A stretch of DNA of 41,692 nt from contig JACGCK010000323.1 in NCBI GenBank assembly GCA_014925825.1, positions 1 through 41,692 on the forward strand, written 5' to 3'. Below, piece by piece: positions 11,020 to 23,003 of the stretch. Origin of the DNA: Pholiota molesta (lineage: Eukaryota; Basidiomycota; Agaricomycetes; Agaricales; Strophariaceae). The notes below the pieces were generated by a model. That model ran no database searches and was not told where the DNA came from. It saw only the letters and a list, made by a program, of their open reading frames with translations. Numbering within the stretch: position 1 is the first letter of the stretch; each line of letters starts with the position of its first letter. The position numbers and the translations under genes were made by a program.

Positions 11020-14000
11020 TCATGCTGTCGCCGCTGGGGGAATGAGCATAGATAACTTCGATTTGATGTTGCTATTATTGCTATCGCCGAGTACTGCGCC
11101 CAAGAAGGCGCTGTATTCTGTGTCCTCGGGATCCGAACTGTGCGCGTCATCGAGCAGTGCAGCAATGGTCAATTTGCAGACTTGAACTTCCAAGCTATCA
11201 GGTACTGAAGACAGGATACGCAAGGATGATGCAAGCGCAATGCGATCGTTCATAGTGAGATTACCTAAAAGAAAGTCAGCATCGCATTCTGTTGTACAAT
11301 GAAAAGGCATTACCATTGTTGATCAAGTTGGTGACTACGTCAAGAAGATCTTCGGTGAGGGAAGCGTGCATATTAGAAAGTACAGGAGTAAGGTGTGGAA
11401 CCAGATCTCTTCCGACTGAAAGAATATGACAGTGTCATTTCAGAATGGATAGCAGATAGCAAGCAGATGGAGCATACCAGTTTCCTCGCAGAGTTTGCAT
11501 ATGAGTTTGCAGGCCTCTTGATAGAAAGCTACTTTATTTTTGTCACTTTCCTGATCCAGCGTCTTGTTGCGTAAATCTGGTAGATACGTCAGACATGTCC
11601 AATCAATGGTACAATCATATAAACCTTTTTGCAGTTTCTCCATGAGTATGGGAACAACATGCTTAGCTTGTTCTGGAATTCCTCTGATCACATCGGGCAG
11701 TCAAGATGGGCTATCAAGTTATTCAAGGATGGCTTACTGTATTGAGCCAGGGTTGACAATGCTCTTATGAGATCAAGGGGTAAGCCTCGTCATCGTCCCA
11801 TACACTCAACTTTTGAACGAGTTTCTGGACGGCGGGTACAAGATCTGCTCGGAAGTCACCTATGCAATGCTATAGGTCGCCGATTCTATATTGCATTTAA
11901 AGGATATTTTCAGCGCACCTTGTGTGGAAAGATTTGCAATTGTCTTTATAGCGTTGGAGGTATTTCGATCGTTACTGCCTACAGCTTCAATGAGCGCCGG
12001 AATGGCTGGTCTCATGCAACCCACGAAAACATCTGTACCGAAGAGACTTTATCAGTCGCAGTATACGGGGCTAGTGATGTTGGCAAACCGTGTTTTGCAA
12101 GTCGTGAAAGAGTCAGAACCACATCATGTGGGTCAGGCGAGTTTTTTTCATAACCTAATTTGGACCGAACTACGGTTTCAACTGCATCTCGGGCTGATCC
12201 TAGATAAAGAATGAGACGCAGAAACTTGACGAAAATGCAAAATCAGAAATGATAAACTGACTATTAGCAGAGTCAGGCGTTTGTAGATTATCGCCTCGGA
12301 GACCTTTGGCAATATTTTTCAATAAGTTAGAATACCGTGCTGACAGCAGAACGCACCTTCGTCCATTGTCTCCGTCAAGATAGCAATTGAGCTCCGAATA
12401 AAAGATATATCTTTGTCCTTCATCTGTATCAAGAGTTCGCAAATAGCCGTGTCGATTTCATCGAGGAAATCACCAGCCCTTGCATCTTTCAACTCAGTCA
12501 GTAATTTGTACAGTGCCGTGCGTACTGGCTTGTCGACAGTATTCAGGGTTGACACCACTGTTTGCAAGAATTCTATCACGTTCTCTTGAAATTGAAAATT
12601 AACTCATATGTCAGTCATGCGTAAATTGACATATTACTTTGACCAACCTTGTTTTCCTAAAGCTAGTAATGCATCATGCACTGCATTACGAGCTGTGTCA
12701 TGATTGTCCGTGATTTGAGCAAGGAGTTTAGGAATGGCCTTTTCAACCATCATCTTCTCCTTGAATGTATCTAAGAAAAAGGTGGGGAAGGGAAAGCTTG
12801 CCGGATCCGAACTGTGTGACGAACCTTTGGTGCCCAACATGGACAAGGCATGTGCTGCAGCGGCGCGCACGTCTTCGTCAGTGTCTTTTAGTCTTGCAAC
12901 TAATTTAGTGATAAATCCTTCAGTCTTTAGTGTTTCCTGGAAAACAGCTGCGCAAAATGTGCATATGAGGATGATAAGACTTATCCACAAAAGTACTAAA
13001 GCGAACTTTGTTCAGAGAGCTTCTCCACTGTCTGGATGACTTGTTGCCGCACAGCCCAGCTACTGTTTTCAAGCTGTCCCATAAGTGTAGGAATGGCAGC
13101 TTTGATGTCATTTTGATGAAACGCTGCAACTAATAGTCAAACGCGAAAGTTACAAGGAAGACGGACTGGCTAACCTTGTGTGCTAAGCGCCAACATGGTT
13201 GACTGAACTGCATTGCGAACATTACTGAAGGAGTCTGACAGTTTCGCAGCTAGTTTAGAAATGACTTTCTCTGACTTGAATGCTTTCTGGAGCGATTCTG
13301 AGCAGAAATGTAAGGAAAGAAGTTTGACTAGGCATATAGACGAGACGAACCTTGGGCACCAAACACTGACAGTGCCTTTGCTGATGCAGTACGAACATCA
13401 TCGTCATTGTCGCCCGTGAGCATATTAGCAACTTTGGAGACTGTTTTCTCTGTATTCATATCCACTTGGAAGTCGACTAGATAAATATGTAAGCAAAATA
13501 GGATTCTTTCAACTATATCTAGTACGAACGAACCGATAGTAGCAAACTGTGACAAGGTTTGGACTGCTCGTTGCCGAGTACTCCAACTCAACTCGTCCTC
13601 CAGTTGTTTGACAACATTTATTACGGACACCTTTGATTTGATGTCCATGTTGTAAGTCCCTAAAATAATGTCAAATTGTCGTAAAAATGAAAAGATGGGG
13701 AGAGATTTCGTTTGCAAACCATGTGTGCTCAATATGGACATAGCTTGGAATGCTGCCAATCGAACACTGGAGTCATCATCTAGCAATCTATCAGAGAGCT
13801 TAGAAACATTGTTCCCAGTGTTCATTGTCTCTTCGAAGTAGTCTGAGAAAAGGGTTTAGAAAATTGTTAGGAAAAGGACTTGCATAGTTTGGAGGACAAA
13901 CCATTTGTGCACAAGATTGACACAGCTTCGACAGCTGCAACACGAACATCTTCGTCTTTATCCTCGCTGAGCATGGCAATGAGTTTTGTAATGACTCCAT

Positions 14001-17000
14001 TTGTTTTTAATGTCTCCTGAAATACATCTAAGCCAAGTAATGAGGAATAGAATATTCATTCTTTGGGCGGGAAACATTACCAGACTTAGAAAACATCTTC
14101 AACATGCCTATGGCTTGTTGTCGAATTTTCCAGTTCTCGTCGTCCAGTTGTGCCACAATGGTAGGGACCGACAGTTCGAGGTCAGAGTAGTATGATTCTA
14201 TGAAGAAAGTCAAACACAGAATCTAGATAGATTGAGATGACTAACCATCATTGCTAAAACCTTGCAGGGCAGCGACTGCTGCAGCACAAACATCTGAGTC
14301 GTGGTCTTTAAGCTTTGCAAAAATTTTGAGAATCATCTCTTCGGTATTTAATGTCTCTCGGAACTCCTCTAACAGATATATAATGAGAATAGTCTTTCGG
14401 TCAAGATTCAATAAAACGCACTAAATGTAAAGAGTTGTGCCAGCATTTCGACGGCTTTCTGGCGATTCTCCAGTAATCATGGTCCAGCTGCTTCATAATC
14501 GTGGGGATTGACGACTTGATGTTATTCTGATACACTTCTGCAAAGAAAATTATACATCGTATCTTAATAGGTTGAATAATGATTGACCATGTTGCTAAAT
14601 GCTTGCAGGGTCTCGACAGCCGCAGCGCGAACATCCGAATCATCATCTTCCAATCGAGCTACAAGTTGAGGAATTGCCCCTTCATTTATCGTATTGCCGA
14701 AGGCATCTGGGTAGAAATTTAAGTGGATGTGGTCAATTAGTCAGAAGGGACGCGCCATTTTCAGAGAGCTTCAGAAGAATTTGGATGTTTTGTTGACGAA
14801 TTGTCCATTGGCAGGTCTCATCATCAAGCTGCGTGATGATAGTGGGGATGGATAGCTTGATGTTGTCTTCATACAATTCTGCAAGAAATGTCAATCATAG
14901 GGTTAAGATATGGTAAAGTAACCAACCTTTCCTGCTAAATGTTTGCAAAGCCGCTACGGCTGCAGCTCGAACATCTGAATCACCGTCTTTGAGTGTAGCG
15001 ACAATCCTTTGGATTGTCCCTGCAGTATTCATTACCTCGTCATACACATCTGAGCAGAAACACAAGTTAGAGGATTTAGGTCATGACTCAGAAAGGACGT
15101 ACCAAGCCCAGAGAGCTTTGTCAGTATCTGAACGGTGTTTTCACGAATGCTCCAGTTCGTGTGTTCCAGGTGCTTGAGCATAGTAGGGATTGATGATTCG
15201 ACATCATTCTGATACAATTCTGAAAGGAAATTCAAATACATGATTCAAGTCAAGCATTTGACTGACTAACCATTATCAAAACTGCTAAATTTCAATACGA
15301 CTGCGACGACTGCAGCTTGAACATCTGAGTCTTCGGCCGTCAGCGTGGTGATAAGTTGAGGAAGAGCTCTTTCTTTTATCATTATCTCTGTAAAAGCAAC
15401 TGAAAGGATGTTCTGAGAGATGTAATTAGTTAGAGATAGATTAGCTATGACGAACCTTGCTCGCCAAATGTTGACAAGCCGTTGATAACTGCAACGCGAA
15501 GGTCATCATCGTCATCCTCAAGCATGGTAATCACTTTTGGAATAACTCCACTGGTTTTCATCGCTTCCTGGAATACGTCTGCACAGATGTGAGGAAAATA
15601 TTCAAATCGATTAGGCAAAACGGACCCAGGTCTGAGAGCTTTGTCAGCATGCGAACTGCTTGTTTTCGCGTAGCCCGATTTTTATTCTCTAGCTGCGCAA
15701 AAATCGTCTTAGAAATCAAAGATTCGATGTCGCTCTGGTACAACTCTGAATACAAATCAGCGCATGAAATAAAGTCTTTTGTTAGGACCAACTTTTTTCA
15801 AGAAGTCCCGAATCGATCAGGCTGTTTTCGGGCTCATCCCATTCATGCACTTCACGTCCCAGCAGCTGGACCACCGCGTCTTTCCACATCTTCACTAATA
15901 ATATTTTTAGCATACGACCTCGGTCATCTACTATCAGAACTCACCCAGCTCATTCCAAAGTTTTTCTGTAATAACCTTTCCTTTCTCCACTGCCAATTGC
16001 TGATCGAAGAAAATCTGTTTCGGCAAGCCCGTTGCTTGTATTCCATCAGCTTCGACATTCCCATTAAAATTCATTGTCAACTTACCTTCGATTTCGATGA
16101 ACATCGCTAAACCGAGTGCACATACTCTTTTCAATTTATCTTCACCGTGAAGAAGACCTCTGCATGCACTCGCACCCGAAATTGAACGCAGAGTCAAATC
16201 GGAAAAGGTTTTGTGAATCAAGTTTTCCCAATCAATCGCTACGATGTCGTCCTTATAGTCAACCTTCCTAGCGACTAGTCTGGTGATATGAATGCTCAAT
16301 GTCAGTAGGCGCCATGTTTCGGGAAAGGTTTTTGATAATCTCCATTGTCGGTCGATATCTTTCTTGAGCCATGGTGATTTATTGCCTTCGGGGGACATAC
16401 TAGCTTCGATAGATTTGAGAAAAATGCGTAGACAGGCGACACCCTGTTCGATCGGTGAGTAGAGAGCGCCCACAAGGGCTTGCCCGTTTGCACTACCAGA
16501 GCTGGCCGTATCCTTCAGAATCGACAAGGATCCCTCTGGGACCGCCTGAACTCGGTGAGCGAAGCTTTTCAGCCTCACTGAGAGCGCCTCGGCGATTTCG
16601 TGAGCTTTTTCCTGCAAAACTACCCCTTTGTACCATTTCTCCGAGTCATCGCTTTCCAACTTGGCATCTAGCATGGCGGCCGCAGAACAGAAGATTTCAT
16701 CATTGGAGGAACGATTGAGCCTTGACATCAGGATCTTGATCTTGGATTCAGTATTCGCATCGTGATCGTCCTTGCCAATGACAGTGCGGGCGAGTTCAGG
16801 TCGTATCAAATGGAAGAAATTATTGTAGAAATCGGTAAGAGGTGTTCGGTATGGGCAATCGGGGTGACGCAATGGAGAAACCGTGAGCAGTGCATAGGCA
16901 CAAGCTCCCAAGATGACATAAACCAGGACTTGAAGGCCAATATTATGATAATCGTCGAAGGATTGAACCACGAACCCGATTAAGAACATCGCAAGTCCGC

Positions 17001-17727
17001 ATTGAACCAGAAGGGGAACTCCCGTGATCACTTTATCCATGTACCAATGTCTAGCGGCTTCATCGCGCCTCCAGCGCTCCAGCGCACGATCGGCGGGGTT
17101 ATTCGGAGTTTCACGTAGGATCTTCCCCAGCCAGCCCTTAGCCAATACACCCAAGAGAGCGCCTATGAGTGTCACCACAAGGCTGCCATACCAAAGGGCA
17201 CCGGCTATGACAACAGGATTTGGAGGTCGCTCCGCATCAGGACTTGTAACATTGCGAAGAATAGACGCGATATCCTTCAGCGCAATGACTTGGGGATCGG
17301 GGCGGAGATGAGAGCGAAGGTCGACCAAGAACGCCGACACTACTCCAGCAAAAAGACCAGCCTATATATTATTACCGAATTACAGTTAAATAAAGCTACT
17401 AAGTATGATAGCCACTCACGAAGACGAGGAGGGAATCCAATTCTGTTTTCCAAATACTGACTTGCCATTTTGCTTCCTTTATGGCTTCTTCCACGAATAG
17501 CTTCCAGAATTTATCGTTATTGTCTGTATCATCATCGATGAATTGTTCTCCTCCTGTACGGGGGCCGCCATCGGTTGGCCGTTCTGCTTTTGTGTACGAG
17601 GTACCGTTCTCTGGATCAGGCTATTGATAATGTTATTTGAATGAGTTCAGGAAACGTCTCAAAGGGTTGGAAAACTAGCACCCACCGCCTGAGGCCGATT
17701 TCCCATCCAGTTCCACAAGTTCCACAT
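11020..17727 (-). CDS. DUF6535-like four-TM membrane protein with about 18 HEAT-like repeats, copy A
   Basis: Exon 1 (17686-17727) starts MWNLWNWMGNRPQA; exon 2 (17420-17620) is acidic and ends WKTELDSLLVF; exon 3 (15945-17361) is one open frame of over 460 codons. The join ELDSLLVF-AGLFAGVVSAF and the following layout match the basidiomycete DUF6535 domain: four predicted TM segments (AGLFAGVVSAFL, ALWYGSLVVTLIGALLG, VPLLVQCGLAMFLIGFVV, QVLVYVILGACAYALL). A soluble linker ends near 15800. Then come about 18 repeats of about 40 residues, each in its own exon (about 15750-12650), and a HEAT-like C-terminus ending LSMLIPPAATA, stop 11020-11022. The repeats look like PBS-lyase/HEAT or ARM units (for example DDDSDVRAAAVAAL). 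One clear frameshift lies in repeat 8 (about 14473, ATC[C]GC). Function unknown; I infer a membrane-tethered scaffold or receptor-like protein. Convergent with the F-box remnant. Confidence 0.75.
12650..15750 (-). repeat. HEAT-like exon array, copy A (about 18 units, period about 175 bp)
   Basis: Read on the minus strand, exons of about 115-125 nt alternate with introns of about 50-60 nt. Two unit types mostly alternate: one begins LYQNDIKSSIPTIMKQLD and continues IRQQAIQMLTKLS; the other begins VFQETLKTEG and continues DSDVRAAAVAALQAFS. Approximate unit starts: 15747, 15577, 15400, 15219, 15050, 14880, 14708, 14537, 14370, 14200, 14030, 13843, 13660, 13480, 13298, 13126, 12945, 12770. Introns sit between repeats, so each exon is close to one structural unit. 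Confidence 0.8.
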
Positions 17728-18719
17728 CGTAGTTGGTAGAGACAAACCACGGCTGATATGACAATAAACGGGATTTTCAAAAGAAGGTAGCTGGCAGACG
17801 GCGGATGGGGTGTCAGGGAACCAAATGTGGCTTCGCCTTATCACATACTCGTGGGCCAGTCCCGACGCACGGGAAATTGAGCCCTGGAACAATTTTAGAA
17901 TGCTTGAACTTCTAGTGAGGAATTCGACTGCGGTAAATATTTGGCAGTGGCATGTGTCAAAGGGCACATACAATTCCGTCATACTCGCAGTTTTCAACAT
18001 CATAATGGGAAACATTCATCAAAGTGAGAGTGAAGTCGGATGCACTTTATTTGCCACTGTTAGCGAAATATCACTCCCTGTTGAAGTAAGGAACTCACTG
18101 ACACTGGTACAACTTCCCAGTCAATCTTCACTATTTCCCATGTTCGCAGTATTTGTCGATGGTTAGACACTGTCGGACCGGCATATTATGGAAGCAATTT
18201 GGCAAAACCGCGGAAGAAAATGTCTCTTTAGACGCCCAGTCAGCGACCTGGCGTGTGAGCCCTCATGATCATGAGCGCTTGATAAGAGGAAATTGTGACG
18301 AAAATAGCTGGAACACAGATATCGTGCGTATGTAGAGAGGGCAATATGACAGGAGACTGGCATCTTGGAGGAGTGATGCAGTGGCAGAAGACCAGACACT
18401 TGGCCTCGCAGTGACAACGCGTTCAACAAGTCCTGTGATGTTTTTCATGAACGAGTAACTGGACAGTGCCTGATGAAAAAGAAGATTGAGAAGCTGGTTT
18501 CGGTTGTCGCAGAGGATACATGGATAAGGCATCATCTCCCATAGCGTATTCCCCGGCCAATGTGTCCCATGCGGGTGATTTCAACTATTTGCTTAGAGGA
18601 TCAAGTTGAAGTACAGTTCTTTTTCTGTGTGGCCGTCGCATATTCCTCGGTAACGTACGTGCTTCAAGACGAATTACGGGAATTTTTCCATGTGGTCTTT
18701 GGAAGGCAACGATCCAAGC
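17728..18719. other. Upstream region of HEAT gene copy A
   Basis: No gene is supported on either strand. Up to about 18550 the DNA is homologous to 31769-32540, upstream of copy B, so the duplicated block includes the promoter region. Confidence 0.45.
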
Positions 18720-19240
18720 TCATCCCACGACATAGAACCTCCCGATGTAAGAGTTCCCGGAACGGGAACTGGGGGCATCGTATTTCCATCTTAGAGTGGA
18801 CCAGCGGTGATAGGTTCAACGGCATCGAGAACACGTATAATAAGTGTGGGTCCTAGCTCTTTGTGTTCCGGAAATTGGATATTTCGAATTGAACCTTGAT
18901 AGATCCTACAAAAAGCGAGATCAGCACGAGAGCGAGGATTCAAGGAAAATTGCCTGACCAGTCAGTGGGTACAAGTCAGAGTGATTGACCTGCACTACGA
19001 AAACTCTCCGAGGAAAGGATAGGCAGACCAACTTTGCGCGAGTAACATAAATCATTGTACGCTTTGATCGTGCGAGATTGTGGTTCGAAGAGGGAATAAT
19101 GACTTTGAGATTTTCGACCGAGTTGTCGCAATTAGACGTCTCGACATCGTCCTCGCGTTGGCAGCATCGCCTTGTTGTAGTAAGTCTCCCATAGGCCTTA
19201 ATCTCAAACAGCTCTGGTAGACTCGTAATCCTGGACACAT
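18720..19240 (-). pseudogene. Partial tandem duplicate of the hypothetical gene at 19613-20389
   Basis: On the minus strand this stretch repeats the second half of the neighbouring gene: the FPLRTTISHDQS / LFEPFHINVAQS region, the intron with GTTACTCGCGCAAAGTTGGT, and the last exon (GSIKVQFE, EHKELGP, RVLDAVEPIT), then loses similarity. The first half is missing and a base is lacking in the last exon at about 18878. It is best read as a truncated, decaying duplicate. Confidence 0.55.
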
Positions 19241-19612
19241 TTACACCCCTCCTCGGTTACACAAATACCCTTCCAAGATGCTGTTGGTAAACATAATTCA
19301 AAACACAACCAATTGCGGAAGGTTCTCGATGCGTACTTCGGGTAAATAAATCTCGTAGTGGGTCATGGGAGAAGCCGAGCAAGATAACATGCCGGTGAGC
19401 GCTGGGCTCAATCATATCTGGAGACAGCTGGTGTGAGATAAATGAAATCGTGCAACAGCCAGCTTGGGTACTTGCTCACACTTAATCACTGCCACGACGT
19501 CTTCATGAGCTCAAGAAGGCATCGGCCATCGGCTGGTTCTTCAGCGGGATGTGCAAAACGCGTATGTTCCTGCTGCTCTGCCATCCGCGACCAGTCCGAT
19601 GTAGGAGAGTTC

Positions 19613-20389
19613 CTAGAACAGGAATGGTGGAATTGTTTTCCCATAGTAGAGTGGATCAATGGTAATAGGTTCAACAACATCGAGAACGCGTATAACAAGT
19701 GTGGCCCTAGCTCTTTGTGTTCCGGAAGATTGGATAATTCGAACCGAACCTTGATAGATCCTACAGAAAGCAAGATCAGTATAACAGCGAGGATTCAAGG
19801 TTAAAATGCTGACCAGTCAGTGGTTTGAACTTGCTACAGGAACTGGACTGCACTGCGAATACGTTTTGTGGGAAGTATAGGCGGACCAACTTTGCGCGAG
19901 TAACATACGTTACATGATAGACGCTTTGATTGGGCGACATTTATGTGGAATGGTTCGAAGAGGGAATAATAAAAGTATCGCACATTTGCGGTGTCATTGG
20001 ATACGGATGAGCTCCTGTCGATCAGGATTTCGGCACGCAATAACGACAAAAATCCTTCACATTCTTTATGTTTGACTAGTTCCAGGATTTTGGAGTTCCA
20101 AACATCTCCCTGAATCTAGCAAGTCCCGACCATGTTCGAACTCTGCCGCGCTATCGCAGATCCTGAAACGCACACCTGCGTAGAATTCGGGCCCATCTGG
20201 CGGATTATGATAATAAAAGACCCCTCTTGTGTTCTCAGGATAGCGCGTATCCTTCGGGCGACCATCCAGAAATATCCTTTCATATCTAAATTGCAGCCGG
20301 GCCAGGCGTCCGTTGATATGAGTGGGCACGACTCGTGCTCGCGAGAAGCCTTCCCGATGAATCAATGACCTCTTGGCCACTATTGACAT
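19613..20389 (-). CDS. Conserved basidiomycete hypothetical protein, start uncertain
   Basis: On the minus strand the frame from about 20389 reads SLIHREGFSRARVVPTHING, LARLQFRY, DTRYPENTRGVFYYHNPP, EFYAGVRFRI, FEHGRDLLDS, then after an apparent frameshift near 20100 VWNSKILELVKH and FYYSLFEPFHINVAQS. An intron follows (donor near 19914, acceptor near 19781), and the last exon reads GSIKVRFELSNLPEHKELGP and RVLDVVEPIT. The pattern of strand-rich blocks (TRG-F-YYH-PP, G-RFR, RFELS-LPEH) is one I know from many agaricomycete proteins of unknown function. The protein is probably soluble. No promoter is recognised, and the true start may lie upstream in 20390-20600. Confidence 0.5.
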
Positions 20390-21067
20390 TAGTTCAGGTC
20401 GTAGAGTACGCAGCCTGAAATAACGAGAAATATAAGGGCATTTTGCGGATCTTCTGATTCTTCTCTGCCTAAGTCTTGGGGTAGAATCAGCAAACTGCGG
20501 AGGATGCGCTTAATTTGTGCTTGAAACGCACAGCAACCATCCTCTTTCCTAAGGTTGACATAGGTACCCGTAGAAAGTTTGCGCATTGTTTGGACACCAT
20601 GAAGTCAGCTCTGGAGCCGGACGAAAATCGAGCTGGCGGAAGGACCGATAGAGGCGAGAACGCAATAGCAGGCCAAGCATGGCTTCTGCTGAGTCTCGGC
20701 CACGATGGAATTATGAACGGCAGGTGGATGCAGCTGAAGCAGAAGTCCTGACTCCTGGCCAGCTGCGGCTGTTGTGGATTTGTTGAGTGTGATGTTTACG
20801 CACGTGATAACTTTGATGGCAATTCCTTTGTCTCTCTGAGTCTCTCTAACAATAACCTGACAATAACGATTAGACAGTCCCCCAAGCTGTTGCCCAAACC
20901 AAGCACGAACTTTCCTTTTAGGCTCTCCGCACAAAAGGTGCTCCAAAGAAACATTATATTATGGAGAATACCGAATCCCGATGGATAAATACCAGCCTGG
21001 TTGTAGTCGCCCGCAACCATCCCCTTTCTTCCTACAAATCTAAAACCTTTGACACTGTGAGCTCACC
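20390..21067. other. Intergenic region, no supported gene
   Basis: Overlapping short open frames on both strands, none with recognisable content. The left part may hold a 5' exon of the minus-strand gene; the right part is the upstream region of the gene starting at 21068. Confidence 0.35.
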
Positions 21068-22184
21068 ATGTCCTTGCTAAACCTCCCCCCCGAAATCATA
21101 TATGATATCCTCGGAGAGGTGGTCGCTTCTTATATCGACAAGGCTATAACCTCGCCGCCTATTGGTGGCTGGGAGACGATGGAGTCTGAAGGACGCTCTG
21201 AATGGTATACTGACGACGACGATTCTTCAAACGGAGATACCGACTTGGACCTCGACTCTAACGACGACAATGGCTCGGACGACGACAATTCCTCGGACCA
21301 AGATGTGGACTCTGACGGCTATGACTCGGACTCAGAGTCGCGGGACTCCTCAGATGAGGATGATAGCAGTCTTTCCGACGCAAGTGCCGACGACGAGCTT
21401 TCTCACATCGTCTCGGACGTGTCCCTTTCTATAAATCCCACCAACTTCCGGCCCCCTGAAAACTTGGTACAAAGCGCCATGTTTGTTGAAAGAGAACAGG
21501 TTGATGTAGAAACCACCATCGTAGCAAGTGAAACTAACGTTTATTTGGATTCCGTTCCAAACGACGCACTTTCTCTTTGGGCTCTGGAGCAAGAGCAAAG
21601 AATTGATATCGACGACATTCCGGCTTTCAAATTATTCCTCTGGGACATCATCGAACGAAGAGAGAAGCTTCCAACGAACGCCATCGCCTCCTTGCTTTCT
21701 GTCTGTCACTCTGTTCGCGAGATTACTCTCAAAATTCTCTCTGACACTCTTGGCTTCGACAATACTGCGAAAGAAAGGTATGTCTGTCCCGTTTATTCTC
21801 TCTCGGATTTAACTGACTGTGGCCTGTTCCAGCGCCAAGTACAACCCGTGGTCTCTTCTTCGCCTTCTTCGCAGGAATTACCGCATTGCACATACGCAGC
21901 CATTCGACCTCCCGGAAACAGGATACCCAGCTCGGATGACGCCTCTCGTCCAATGTTACTATCGGCTCTCTGATCTCAGCTACTCTCTTCGCCAACTTGG
22001 CCGACTCGTCTGCGAGGATTCACCTGAGGGTCCCGAGACGGTCCTCAGCATGTTAGCTCTGTTTTCCATGGCGGACGACATATCTCAACCCGTCTTTCGA
22101 TCGAGGATAGCTCAAAGGGCACATATATTGATGGTTCATTTGAGGCGATGTGAGTGTTTATTATACCATTGGGACGCGCTGTGA
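21068..22184 (+). CDS. Acidic F-box-like hypothetical protein
   Basis: Two exons (21068-21777 and 21833-22184) give 353 residues without frameshift. The N-terminus SLLNLPPEIIYDILGEVVAS looks like the first helices of an F-box. It is followed by a long Asp/Ser tract (residues about 50-115, for example SDDDNSSDQDVDSDGYDSDS), then LLSVCHSVREITLKILSDTL and a helical C-terminus (NPWSLLRLLRRNYRIAHTQP). The LPPE N-terminus, VC-S-RE-TLKIL and SLR-L blocks occur together in a family of agaricomycete proteins of unknown function. If the F-box is real it would bind Skp1 in an SCF ubiquitin ligase; that is inference. The 3' end is ambiguous: a strong donor GTGAGT at 22151 could join 22226 and change the last residues. 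Confidence 0.6.
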
Positions 22185-22344
22185 TAGTTCTTCAAAGATA
22201 TATCTGTTTCTATGTATTGTTCAGATATAAGCAGTAGCTATAAAGAGATGTTTTCGCTCAAAGGAACTGCTCGGCGTCCAGGATTCATAATACATAAAGT
22301 GCGTTTCCCGCATGTGGAACACATCTCAGGCACTGATACAATGC

Positions 22345-22660
22345 TTAGGACAAAATACTCAACTTCGTAAGGCCATTCAAATGTTTGTTGATTTTGACCG
22401 AAAGCACATGGATAGGAGAAGATATCCCGAGCTTCCTGGCCCATTAGTCGATGTGAGCAGCCGTGGTTTATTTTCTCTTTCAATTCTACGGGGACTAACC
22501 CGAAAATTTTATGTAGCTTTGCGGCGTCGTTAGGGTCCTGAGTAACGTCAAGAAGCTGAAATATGTATCCGAGTTCAGAAGGCTGCCCGAAATCATGGCT
22601 GCGACGACGGATGCTATCGGTCTCTGGAGAGATGGAAACGGAGAGCGGATCTGTCCTCAT
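22345..22660 (-). CDS. Small hypothetical protein
   Basis: A minus-strand frame starts at 22660 and reads HDFGQPSELGYIFQLLDVTQ then DPNDAAKLHKIFG. A good intron at 22436-22499 (donor GTTAGT, branch-like CTAAT, acceptor CCAG) would join ISSPIHVLSVKINKHLNG and stop at 22345, giving about 83 residues. Without splicing the frame runs on to 22238. I do not recognise a family. The splice signals are the main reason to list it; it converges on the F-box-like gene. Confidence 0.25.
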
Positions 22661-22808
22661 ACATTGCCATAGAGGAATAGTGTATGTTCAGATCTATGCC
22701 ACCACCTATGTACAATATTGAATAGCTAGACTAGCAATGCGACGGCATACTGTGAAAGCACTGAAGTTGATATGAATCTACGCGCCAATCGCGGTCCAAT
22801 TAGACGCG

Positions 22809-22816
22809 TGACGTCA
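22809..22816. promoter_or_regulatory. Perfect CRE palindrome (TGACGTCA)
   Basis: TGACGTCA, the consensus of ATF/CREB-type bZIP factors, lies 188 bases before the start codon at 23004 and about 58 bases before a TATA box. Position and perfect symmetry make it a plausible activator site; occupancy is inference. Confidence 0.4.
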
Positions 22817-22873
22817 TATGGTGACCAGTCGCCATGGCGCGCCTGTGGCAGAGGCCTGCAGTGGCCCAGTCAA

Positions 22874-22884
22874 TATATATAAAA
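22874..22884 (+). promoter_or_regulatory. TATA box of the gene at 23004
   Basis: TATATATAAAA about 120 bases before the start codon, followed by a C/T-rich stretch (22900-22980), the usual fungal core-promoter layout. Confidence 0.55.
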
Positions 22885-23003
22885 CTCAACGTTCAACTCT
22901 TTCCCTCTCCACCATATTGTCCCCTACCCCAAATCCTCCCAGAACTCCTCCGTTTTATTCATTCCAACTCACGATTCAACGAATATTTGTATCTCACTAA
23001 ACA

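Larger units (their letters stand above)
10670..18550. repeat. Segmental duplication, copy A
   Basis: About 7.9 kb homologous to 24410-32540 in the same orientation. It covers the F-box 3' remnant, the complete minus-strand DUF6535-HEAT gene and roughly 800 bases of its upstream DNA (for example the shared CCTGATGAAAAAGA tract near 18470 and 32478). Divergence is visible in every exon, so the duplication is not recent. Confidence 0.8.

Noticed and set aside
12650..15750. CRISPR-like regular array with a period of about 175 bp
   Set aside because: The repeats are diverged, coding and split by introns; this is a HEAT exon array in a fungal gene.
12734..17311. Plus-strand open frames over the HEAT genes
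   Set aside because: Shadows of the minus-strand exons; they lack splice consistency and family resemblance.
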